Shown here piece after piece: positions 15,792-25,000 of a stretch of 32,593 nucleotides of DNA (the first letter of the stretch is position 1; each line of letters begins with the position of its first letter). The notes under the pieces were generated by a model. It was given only the letters and a program-made list of their open reading frames with translations, did no database searches and was not told where the DNA came from. This DNA comes from Paenibacillus alvei (GTDB lineage Bacteria; Bacillota; Bacilli; Paenibacillales; NBRC-103111). The stretch covers positions 1-32,593 of the forward strand of contig CAMCVV010000024.1 in assembly GCA_945881905.1 (NCBI GenBank). The letters are read 5' to 3'. Made by a program: the position numbers and the translations under genes.

Positions 15792-15953
15792 GCGAATCTC
15801 CTCTAATAAAGAATATGTGTATATGATAATAGTATCTAACTCATATGTTCGGTATGTAAATAGAGTTCAAGACTTTGATTAAATCATCTCATCGACGAAA
15901 GATTGGGTGAGAGACAAGAAAAATAAGTATAAATTAACAAAATTAAAAAAATA

Positions 15954-15999
15954 TTACTAATTTTAGTAAATATAAATTATAATAGGTAAACAATATACC
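15954..15999 (+). promoter_or_regulatory. promoter with palindrome upstream of the sensor kinase operon
   Basis: A perfect inverted repeat TTACTAA-TT-TTAGTAA (15954-15969) lies where the -35 should be. The -10 TATAAT is at 15978-15983 and no good -35 hexamer is present. A second small inverted repeat, GGTA...TACC (15985-15999), covers the likely start of transcription. The layout suggests control by a DNA-binding protein. Confidence 0.45.
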
Positions 16000-16022
16000 A
16001 ATTATATCACGTAGAGGAGGTA

Positions 16023-17840
16023 GTGACCTTCAAAATAAAGTGGGTTCATGTGCTACTGTTGGGTGTACTGATTTCATTTCCCCTCATCATGATATGTATG
16101 CTTGTACCTATTTGGCAACACCACCACGAGTTAACGCGATTAAGTATGAGATACATCGATATGGAATTATTATCAAGTTATATGATGGCTACACTGTTTC
16201 AACGAGGAAGATATTTGAAAAATCATAGGATCACTAAGGGGACATATTTCTTTTTATTCTGTCTGTTTTCATCCTTATTCGTAGTGATACAATCTGAGGA
16301 AATGCTGTCTCGAATCTTCAATAACGTATCGAACATAACGCAATTGAAAGTAGAAGTGATTCTACTAATCGGAAGCTTATTCCTTGCAAATCGATATACG
16401 TATCATCTCGATCTGCAACCGGATCAAACTGTAACGATGAAAATCCTTGATTTTTTGACATTGCTTTTGACCTTCCAAACCATATTCACAACGGCTACTT
16501 CTTACACAGCATATATATATATACTTATTGTCTATGGAGTCATCATAAGTTCTCTTACGGTATTGAATTTGATTCGAGTAATCCAGCAACATGGCAAAGG
16601 TTCTCATCTTCTTGTAGTAGGTATGCTGAGCTATGGGCTATTCGTGATCACAGGCATACTTACTCCTATGGGTACGAAGGATCTATATATGATACAACCC
16701 ATGCTACTACTACTTTTCATCTTTACACAAACCGTATATCTATCCTTAACGATCAAGTATTCCCGTCATCTTAAGTCGCATCAACTCTATTCGACACCTA
16801 TCCCTGCACAAGGTTTGGAAACTAGAAGTTCTCAAACCCCTAAAGTTGCTTCTTCCATTTTGATCATTCATGATGCATACCGGAGTGTCAGCTTCCTAGC
16901 CTCTATGTTAAGAGATGAACAGGATGTTGTTCATACAGTGAGTAACGGAATCGAAGCATTAGAACTCATTATACAAGGTAATTGCTATGACTTATTAATC
17001 GTAGATGTCAATCCGTCGGGGAATTCGGGAGTTGAAATATCTCGAATATTCAAAGCAACGCATCCCAATATGGACGTACCTATTTTACTTATCATCGACA
17101 AATCGATGTCAATCGATTCTGAAGCAAGTTATTTGGAAGTAGTGAATGATATAATTCGCAAGCCTTTCGATCCCATCGAAGTGATATTTAGAGTAAGAAC
17201 ATTGATCAAGTTAAAGAAAGCTGAAGTGAAGCTTCATCAAGCCGAAATGTTGATTCTCAAAGCACAAATCAAACCGCATTTCTTCTATAACGCACTCAAT
17301 ACGATTGTTTCGTTTTGTTATACGGACTCCCATAGAGCAGGAGAATTACTTACGCAATTCAGTCGATATTTAAGAAATAGCTTTGATTTCCAAGATCATG
17401 TGGATTATGTCTCTTTCCATAAAGAGCTAGAAGCGCTGAAAGCGTATCTGATGCTAGAAGATGCTCGGTTTGCCGAACGACTTCAAATTCAGTGGTCTAT
17501 CGATCCTCAATCACATGGATGCAGGGTGATTCCATTTGCAGTTCAACCCATTGTCGAAAACGCAATACAGCATGGAATCATGTCGCTTGAACAAGGCGGA
17601 CAAGTCACGATTTCTTCACAACTCATCGATCAAGACCTATGGATCTTCATCACTGACACAGGAGTCGGTATTGCTCCAGAAGTGCTTTCTTCGATAATGG
17701 ATATGCAAACTATGTCAAGAAGTTTTGCGCTTAGAAATATTCATGCTCGCATGATTCATCTAACAGGTGAAGGATTGCAGATCGAAAGTGAGTTAGGAAA
17801 AGGAACTAAGGTTTCTATTTGTATTCCACAGTTGAGGTGA
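16023..17840 (+). CDS. hybrid sensor histidine kinase: 7 membrane segments, receiver, LytS-type kinase
   Basis: 605 residues, GTG start directly behind AGAGGAGG. Seven hydrophobic segments fill residues 8-243. Residues 276-395 form a receiver domain with the phospho-acceptor D328 (LLIVDVN) and K380 (IRKPF); its acidic pocket is reduced to HD at 283-284 instead of two acidic residues. Residues 410-605 are a His_kinase/LytS core: H419 in IKPHFFYNALNTI, N513 in VENAIQHG and the ATP loop DTGVGI (545-550). There is no sizeable extracellular domain, so the signal is probably sensed within the membrane. It is followed after four bases by a receiver-SARP regulator, its obvious partner. The internal receiver may return or gate the phosphate. 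Confidence 0.88.
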   Translation: MTFKIKWVHVLLLGVLISFPLIMICMLVPIWQHHHELTRLSMRYIDMELLSSYMMATLFQRGRYLKNHRITKGTYFFLFCLFSSLFVVIQSEEMLSRIFNNVSNITQLKVEVILLIGSLFLANRYTYHLDLQPDQTVTMKILDFLTLLLTFQTIFTTATSYTAYIYILIVYGVIISSLTVLNLIRVIQQHGKGSHLLVVGMLSYGLFVITGILTPMGTKDLYMIQPMLLLLFIFTQTVYLSLTIKYSRHLKSHQLYSTPIPAQGLETRSSQTPKVASSILIIHDAYRSVSFLASMLRDEQDVVHTVSNGIEALELIIQGNCYDLLIVDVNPSGNSGVEISRIFKATHPNMDVPILLIIDKSMSIDSEASYLEVVNDIIRKPFDPIEVIFRVRTLIKLKKAEVKLHQAEMLILKAQIKPHFFYNALNTIVSFCYTDSHRAGELLTQFSRYLRNSFDFQDHVDYVSFHKELEALKAYLMLEDARFAERLQIQWSIDPQSHGCRVIPFAVQPIVENAIQHGIMSLEQGGQVTISSQLIDQDLWIFITDTGVGIAPEVLSSIMDMQTMSRSFALRNIHARMIHLTGEGLQIESELGKGTKVSICIPQLR

Positions 17841-17844
17841 ACCT

Positions 17845-18990
17845 ATGATTACAGGAATTATTGTAGATGATGAGATCCCGTCGATTGAACTGAACAAACG
17901 CGTACTAGAAGCTAGTGGAGATATTCGGATTATTGCATCATCGCACAAACCCAAAGAAGCACTTAGACTCATTGAGCAATTAAAACCAGATGTAGCATTT
18001 ATCGATATTCAAATGCCAAATATGAGCGGATTTCAGTTAGCTCATCGAATCCAAGTTTTATCTATCCATACCCAAATCGTATTTGTTACAGCACACGAAA
18101 AACATGCACGGGAAGCATTTGATATCGAAGCTATGGATTACTTGCTGAAGCCCTTAGCATTAGATCACACGAAAAGAATCGTCAAAAGAATCAAAAAAAT
18201 AAAGGAAAAGATAAATTATCTAGATGAGACAGAGAGTCATGGGGGCATATTCATATTAGGTGCGATGAAAGTATCGAGCCAAGACTTAGACGAGCAAACT
18301 TTCAGATGGAGAACGAATAAAACTGCAGAACTGATGGCCTATTTCTTAATCAATCTTGGTGAAGAAGTGACCAAAGATAAAATTATTGAATCATTGTGGC
18401 CCGATTCTGATATCCTCCAAGCTTCAACTCATCTGCACACTACGATCTACAAACTGAAAGATACGTTAAAAAAAGCGAAAATACCTGCTGAATTGATCTA
18501 TCGTGAAGGATCATATTACTTCAAGCTACATGATATTTATATCGACTTGGTGGAGTTTGAGTTGTTGATGAAGTCCAAAGAGGAAGTACAATCGAGAAAT
18601 CTGTCTTGGTTTGAAGAGAAACTTGCTTTATACAAAGGCCACTTATTTGGAGATAAGGATTATCCTTGGTCGACAACGGCTAGAGAAACTTACCTATTGA
18701 ATTTCATTACGCACACTACCCGGGTAGCAAGCTATTATCTTAAACAACATGAATTTCAAGCAGCCAAGAGACATCTCCTCAAAATCTTACAAGTCTCTCC
18801 GTATGAAGAAGAAACACATTGGAAAATACTGAACATTTATTATCAAACGGACGATCGAGTTACTTTTTTGAAGCACTATCAACAACTGGTTAAGCTATTT
18901 GAAGCAGAGCTAGGAATATTGCCAAGCAAAGCAATCAAACAATTGTATGATCAATTTCAGAATGAAAATAAATCCAACAATCATAAGTAA
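17845..18990 (+). CDS. response regulator with SARP-type DNA-binding and BTAD domains
   Basis: 381 residues. Receiver at 1-120: acidic pair D8/D9 (IIVDDE), phospho-acceptor D54 (VAFIDIQMPN), T82 and K102 (LLKPLAL). An OmpR-like winged helix at about 135-230 has WRTNKTAELMAYFL and ESLWPDSDILQASTHLH. A bacterial transcriptional activation domain (helical repeats) at about 235-375 begins IDLVEFELL and ends LGILPSKAIKQLY. SARP proteins activate transcription from direct repeats with an 11-base period overlapping the -35 region. Such repeats are present right after this gene. The ribosome site GAGGTGA overlaps the stop of the kinase gene, so the two are co-translated. Predicted target: the surface protein genes downstream. 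Confidence 0.9.
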   Translation: MITGIIVDDEIPSIELNKRVLEASGDIRIIASSHKPKEALRLIEQLKPDVAFIDIQMPNMSGFQLAHRIQVLSIHTQIVFVTAHEKHAREAFDIEAMDYLLKPLALDHTKRIVKRIKKIKEKINYLDETESHGGIFILGAMKVSSQDLDEQTFRWRTNKTAELMAYFLINLGEEVTKDKIIESLWPDSDILQASTHLHTTIYKLKDTLKKAKIPAELIYREGSYYFKLHDIYIDLVEFELLMKSKEEVQSRNLSWFEEKLALYKGHLFGDKDYPWSTTARETYLLNFITHTTRVASYYLKQHEFQAAKRHLLKILQVSPYEEETHWKILNIYYQTDDRVTFLKHYQQLVKLFEAELGILPSKAIKQLYDQFQNENKSNNHK

Positions 18991-18992
18991 AC

Positions 18993-19036
18993 ATTAGAAG
19001 TTCATTAGAAGTTCATTAGAAGTTCATTAGATGTTC
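18993..19036 (+). repeat. four tandem 11-base direct repeats, candidate SARP operator
   Basis: ATTAGAAGTTC occurs three times without a gap (18993-19003, 19004-19014, 19015-19025), then once as ATTAGATGTTC (19026-19036). The period of 11 puts every copy on the same face of the helix. The array starts just after the SARP gene stop and ends where the promoter of the first surface gene begins. Confidence 0.85.
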
Positions 19037-19054
19037 AGATTCGGTTGTGATAAT
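19031..19054 (+). promoter_or_regulatory. SARP-type promoter of the surface protein operon
   Basis: ATGTTCAGAT (19031-19040) is followed by an extended -10 TGTGATAAT (GATAAT 19049-19054), with 18 bases from motif start to -10 start. No -35 hexamer is present; the last repeat takes its place. The same motif, spacing and -10 occur at 27647-27670. Confidence 0.7.
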
Positions 19055-19115
19055 TGGATTAAGGTAACCAATCAAAGAAATGTGTATATGATATCAATGG
19101 AAATTGGGTGAAATC

Positions 19116-21980
19116 ATGGAGTTACACCGAATGATGACCAGCACATTCATCAGTATACTGATATGTAGTTCTTTCTTTGTTACGACCAATACTTCAATAC
19201 TAGCAGATGCACAGAACATCACACTTCAACCAGAATCCAAACCCTTATCATCCATCACTTCAAATCGACCGAATTCAAGTTTGGCGACTTCAATAAGTGA
19301 TTTTTTTGTTAGAAGTCTCTCCTTAGATAACTACACATTGGGTTATCGGCAAGTCAATGGGGGAATCCCTCGTGTATGGACCAATCTCCCGGACGAGCAT
19401 CTAGAAATACCTGTTGATTCTTTCGAAGATCAGTCATTGAATGACACGATGAGAACGATCGTGACAGGGTACACGGCAGATAAACAAATCAAATTAACTC
19501 ACGTAACGACATATCACATCGGAGATCAACTGATCAAGATGACGATTACTTGTGAGAATATCTCTCCACAAAAACTTCATGACATCCGATACTTGAGGAT
19601 TCTTGATATCGTGAATGAGGAAGCAAGCGGACAACTACCTCCTGATATGTCGATCGAAGGAACTGTTCATCAAGTCGTCAAGAACTTCTCAGTAGATATC
19701 CCTTCAGATGAGGGTATAGCTGTAGTAGCAATGATCCATCCAACCCATGAAAGCTTAGGGGCATTATTATCGTATGATCCTAGATCAAGAGCAGCAGTCT
19801 TCCCTCGAACCATAGATAAAAAGCTCATGTTAAATCCCTATGTGGATTCTACATGGAAAGCTAGAGGGGAACTTATGAAAGCGACTATGGATTATAGAGG
19901 TGCGGTGGGTACACTAAGTTACCAACTTGGTGATCTATCTGTCGGCCAAAAGGTAAGTTTCGAATATACTTATTTTTTGGGTAGTCAGCTCGATCAAGTA
20001 CCACACGAACCAAGCGAACCTGCGATGCCCAAACTCAAATCATTATTGATTCAAGGTGCAGTCGGTGCGATGACTCCATCTTTTCACCCATCCATAAACC
20101 AATACGCTTGGGATATAGAGGATCGCGATTACACGAGAAATTCAATCAGCATTGTACCCACTGCTGAAGGTAATTCGATGATTCTCGTGAATGAACAGCT
20201 AGTGATGAGCGGCTCCACATCACCTCCGATTCTGATAAGAACGGGAAGCAATCTAATTGATATTCAAGTGATATCCGCAGACGGTTTCCATAAACAAACG
20301 TATCAGCTCACTGTATACCGCCACACACCTGGACTTATTGACCTTAAGCTCAACCCGAGTGATACACCTATTCTTTTGGAACCTAGACAATATGTGTATG
20401 GTGTAGTTGTGCCCCATGAAACAGAAACGATTTCTTTGACGCCTATGCAGAGCCAACTCGATTCAGAGGTCACGATCACTGTGAATGGACAATTGGTAGT
20501 GAATGGTTCACAGAGCCAGATGATTCCGATTTCCCAAAACATAGTAAACGATGTGGTCATTCGATATTCGCACAAAAATAAATATGATATTCCTGAAGAT
20601 CTCATCTACATGATTAAGATTACGCGGCAGCCGGCTAATGTAGGAGGGGGTAAAGGTGGATCCGAAAACATAGGTCACCCGAAATCGGGAATCACAACTA
20701 GTCTCATCTTTGAGACAATGGAGCCTGTAGTAATCGATAAGGGAATCATAGAAGTCTCACTGAAAGATGGCGACGTAGCAAGTCCAGGTGTCTATATGAA
20801 AAAAACCGTTCAGATCTCTGATGAACAGATGCAGAAGTCGATAGAGTCATTGTCTTCGTCTCTAGAACAAGTCGTACAACTTCTTCTCATCGATCCATTA
20901 AATCAGGTATCTGAAATTAAATTAGAGTTATCACAGACAGCGATTGATATGTTGAAGAGAAGTGGAGCGGGTTTCGCAATCTTGACTAGAGATGTCTCGA
21001 TGAGTCTTCCGAAAAAGACCGTGGCCGCGATACCCAAAGATTTCGCACTCACCATCAATACGAGTAAATCCACGGAGGCACATCGTCAAGAAGAAATCAA
21101 GGCTAATCAACAGATCAAGCAGTTAATGAATACAGAGAACGTTACTATACAATGGGCAGGGAATCCTATCCAGATTATCACGAATCTACAAGGACATGAG
21201 GTAGAGGTAACGATACCCATAAATGAAACATGGATTCCCAGAGAACCCATTCAGCGTCAGAAATATTTGAATCGATTGGTACTGTTCATCGCTCACAGTG
21301 ATGGGGAAAACGTCTTTACAAGAGGCAAGTTAAAGATGAATTCGCTTGGTAAATTAACCATAGAGACGACGACTAATACATTCAGCATGTTCAATACCTT
21401 GTCCATGTCTCAAGCACCTGTAGCACAATTACCCTACATGTTAGGCTATCCAGACCGATCATTTAAGCCCAATGCTTCCATCTCAAGGAGCGAAATTGCA
21501 TCGATCATATCACGCCTGAGCTATAAGAGCTCAAGCGAAGTTGTAACACGATATGTGGATGTGCCTATCGAACATTGGGCATATCAAGCAATCTCTATGC
21601 TAAGTGGCCTAAAGATCATGACAGCGTATGAGCAAGGAAGGTTCTACCCTCAACAAGTAGTGACTCGCGGTGAAATGGCCGTAATTCTCACCAATTGGAT
21701 TGGTCTGACTCAAAGAAAGTCCACAGATATAGGTGATATCACAGGTCACTCATTACAAGTACCCATCGAAAAAGTAATCTATGCAGGGTACATGATCGGT
21801 GATCCATCAGAATCCTTTCGACCGGATGAACCGTTAAGTCGAGCAGAAACTGTAGTGATGATCAATCGAATTCTTGAGCGAAAACCGATTCCACATACAC
21901 ACACATTCAGTTGGACAGATATCGACGTAAATTTCTGGGGTTACTCAGACATTCAAGCAGCTACACAATCATCACAATGA
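19116..21980 (+). CDS. exported SLH-anchored surface protein with one cadherin-like A-B repeat pair
   Basis: 954 residues from ATG 19116, with GGGTGA just upstream; a TTG at 19104 would add four residues (numbering below is from that TTG). Residues 1-36 are a signal peptide. Residues about 60-295 are a beta-rich domain (TTYHIGDQLIKMTITCENIS) that may be a divergent form of the N-terminal module of the next two genes. Residues 311-510 are one pair of cadherin-like sandwich repeats (GAMTPSFHPSINQYAW, then PGLIDLKLNPSDTP). Residues 520-770 are a pre-SLH domain shared with the next protein (SGAGFAIL, TNLQGHEVEV). Residues 775-950 are three SLH domains with SRSE, TRGE and SRAE in place of the TRAE motif. 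SLH domains bind pyruvylated cell-wall polymer, so the protein sits on the outer surface. It begins the operon with the next gene. Confidence 0.85.
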   Translation: MELHRMMTSTFISILICSSFFVTTNTSILADAQNITLQPESKPLSSITSNRPNSSLATSISDFFVRSLSLDNYTLGYRQVNGGIPRVWTNLPDEHLEIPVDSFEDQSLNDTMRTIVTGYTADKQIKLTHVTTYHIGDQLIKMTITCENISPQKLHDIRYLRILDIVNEEASGQLPPDMSIEGTVHQVVKNFSVDIPSDEGIAVVAMIHPTHESLGALLSYDPRSRAAVFPRTIDKKLMLNPYVDSTWKARGELMKATMDYRGAVGTLSYQLGDLSVGQKVSFEYTYFLGSQLDQVPHEPSEPAMPKLKSLLIQGAVGAMTPSFHPSINQYAWDIEDRDYTRNSISIVPTAEGNSMILVNEQLVMSGSTSPPILIRTGSNLIDIQVISADGFHKQTYQLTVYRHTPGLIDLKLNPSDTPILLEPRQYVYGVVVPHETETISLTPMQSQLDSEVTITVNGQLVVNGSQSQMIPISQNIVNDVVIRYSHKNKYDIPEDLIYMIKITRQPANVGGGKGGSENIGHPKSGITTSLIFETMEPVVIDKGIIEVSLKDGDVASPGVYMKKTVQISDEQMQKSIESLSSSLEQVVQLLLIDPLNQVSEIKLELSQTAIDMLKRSGAGFAILTRDVSMSLPKKTVAAIPKDFALTINTSKSTEAHRQEEIKANQQIKQLMNTENVTIQWAGNPIQIITNLQGHEVEVTIPINETWIPREPIQRQKYLNRLVLFIAHSDGENVFTRGKLKMNSLGKLTIETTTNTFSMFNTLSMSQAPVAQLPYMLGYPDRSFKPNASISRSEIASIISRLSYKSSSEVVTRYVDVPIEHWAYQAISMLSGLKIMTAYEQGRFYPQQVVTRGEMAVILTNWIGLTQRKSTDIGDITGHSLQVPIEKVIYAGYMIGDPSESFRPDEPLSRAETVVMINRILERKPIPHTHTFSWTDIDVNFWGYSDIQAATQSSQ

Positions 21981-22015
21981 TGAAAGATAAATAGAACCTA
22001 AGAGGAGGATCGCAT

Positions 22016-25000
22016 ATGAAATTATGGAGAACCGCAATTCATGTATCGCGAATTTTGTTACTCATGTTAGGCTTATATGTAACTCTTGTAGTACCTGCGC
22101 ATTCTGAATCTTTGGACTCCGTTACCTTAGGCGGTGGTACCAATGGTAATGAGAAACCATTGAAAATTATCGTCTACAAAAACGGCGATATTGCACCTTA
22201 TTTATGGCAACCAACTGTAGTGGAGAACGGAAACTATTCATATTACAGGTATATCAATCAATACTTTGGTGACACCGATTTTGGCTTGAAACTTTCATTC
22301 AGTATCAATGAAGTACTTTATAAATACAGCACACCATATAATCATTTTTCACATCAAACAATTGAGACTTTACTAAGTGATGGTAACCTCATCGTCATAG
22401 ATGCGAACACTGTTGTCATTCAGTGGACACTGGCACAAGGAATCAAGCTTTCATTCAAAATACACTATCCTGAGAATGCCAGATATTTCGAAAAGACTTG
22501 GATCATAGAAAATGCGACAGAAAGTTCTTCGAATACATCCATATCGGATCTCAAGATCATTTATGGGGGGGATACTTTTTTTGGTGGAGATGATATGGCA
22601 CAATCATTTTATAATGCGGGTTTAAATATGGTCTATTTGAAAAATTCGAATGTGAACCTTACTGGAATCATGGGGTTCTCTGGCAACGTGATATCACCAG
22701 CAAGCAGATACTTTAGCGGACTTTATTATTTGGGAAACAGTCTAGCTAGGATAGGGCAATTAGATAATACTTCAGACGCGGTATATCAAGATGCAGGATA
22801 CCATTTGCAGTGGGATCGTTCTGCCGCATTGCTACCTGGTGAGTATTGGGAAGTGAAAGCCACCGAGCAATGGACCCCACCCGGAGGAGCGCAAATCATT
22901 GCACCTCCATCGAAGATCGTTAAACCTGGCAATCAAGTAACGTATCAATTTCTAACGCAAAATTTCGAACAAATCACGATAGTCGGTGATACGCAAATCG
23001 ATAACGACACATTCCAATTCATAGCTTCATCAGCTATCGATAATACTCCGACAATCACAGGCGGTTCGATCCGTTCGTTGAACCGACGGGGAGGAACAGA
23101 TATCGTCGAAGTGACCGTGGACATACCTCCTAATACTTCTGCAAGCTCTGACGTACTCACGCTTACGATGATTAAGACAGGAACCGACTCTAGCATAAGT
23201 CAATCAGCATCGGTGACTTCGTATATTCAATACCCTCAATTGAGAGGGATTCGATCAAATACAGGGGATATGTCACCTTCATTTTTACCTGAAGTGTTAG
23301 ATTATCAAATCATCGTTAACGATGTGCTTAATCAAATCAATGAAATCAAGTTGACTCCTGTAGCTTATGATGATGAAGTCATCACAATCAATGGCGCTAC
23401 AGTAACCAGCGGGGAGCAAAGTGAGCCTATCGCGATTCAAGTTGGAAACACGTCAATCACAATAAATGTCGCTAGACCTGACGGGGGAACAATAAGAACC
23501 TATACCATAGATGTGTGGCGAAAAGCACCAGGATTCACCAATATCACTTCGAGCAAAGGACAATTCACCCCTGCTTTCAATAACGAGACAATGTCATATA
23601 ACATCAAGGTTTCTTCCGAAACAGATCGCATTCAATTCACTCCGACTATGACGGATTTCGATCCGAATGCGACAATTCATATTGCAGTAAATGGACAAGT
23701 ACAGACGGTTGTGAGCGGAACAGCAAGCACTGAAATTCCCTTGGTCCAAGGGGTAACTCAACTCATCACAGTAACCTACTCAAGCGTGAAGATACCGAAT
23801 CCACGCATATATTCGATCAATGTAGTAAGGCAAGCACCCTTGTTCACATTGAGTCAAGGGACATTATCACCTCTGTTTGATAAAGAAATTACGACGTATA
23901 CCGTTAACTTAGACGATGTGCTCAATACCATCTCAAGTATAACGATTAAGCCGAATATGTATCAAGGGGAGGTCATGAAGATCAATGGCGAAATCGTCAG
24001 CAGCGGATCCGATAGTCCACCGATATATCTTAATTCGGGTGTGAACTCGATTACGATTGAAGTAACCTATGCACCCGGAACACTACCGACAACGTACCAA
24101 GTGAATATCAATCGCAACATGTCAGGTCTGACAGCGATAGAATTAAGCCGCTATCCACTCACTACTCATGTAGATCCATTGGTAACAAGTTATCATACTA
24201 CCGTATCTGCGATTACAGAAACGATCCAAATCACGCCAACCATGGGTAGGGTAGACCCCAGCGCAACGATTAGCTTGACTGCTAATGGACAGACACAAAC
24301 CATCATGAGCGGTACAATCAGCACAGAGATTCCACTTGCGAGAGGAGTCAATAATCCAATCACGCTCACATATGTAAGTGTGATAAATCAGATAACTTTG
24401 ACATATACCGTGAACGTCACCCGTGAGAAGGAGTTATTCCAGCTGTATGTTAACGGTGCGATGCGTGCGTATTCACCTGTATTTGATACGTCTATTCGCA
24501 CCTATACAGTGAACCTAGTAGACATGAATAGTAATCAGAATGAGATCATAATCATTCCCAAACTTCAAGAAAATGACATCTTGAAGATCAATAATTCGAG
24601 GGTAGATGCCCCAACTTCCAATCAAGTGTTACCCATACAGTTTGGAACAAATACCATCAAATTGGATGTAAAGACCAGAGGAAGCACTTCGTTCGAAACG
24701 TATACGATCATGCTCAATCGGACAATTCCCGGTCTCTCACAAATAGAATTAAATACGGATCAAGTACTTCTAGATATGGAGCCCAATCAATTGAATTACA
24801 CAGGGCAGGTGTCTTCAGCGACGGCAAGCATTCGCATCACGCCAACAATGAGTAATCATGATGCGAATGCGACCATTACGATAGTCGTTAATGAACAACC
24901 ACAAGTCGTTATCAGTGGGGCCCAGAGCACAGAGATTCCGCTGACCAAGGGAATAGACAATATCATCAAACTGATATATTCAAGCGAAGAATTAGAGTTT

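Noticed and set aside
18993-19036. Short regular repeats as a possible CRISPR array
   Set aside because: Units are 11 bases and directly adjacent, with no spacers and no cas genes; placement before a -10 box fits an operator.
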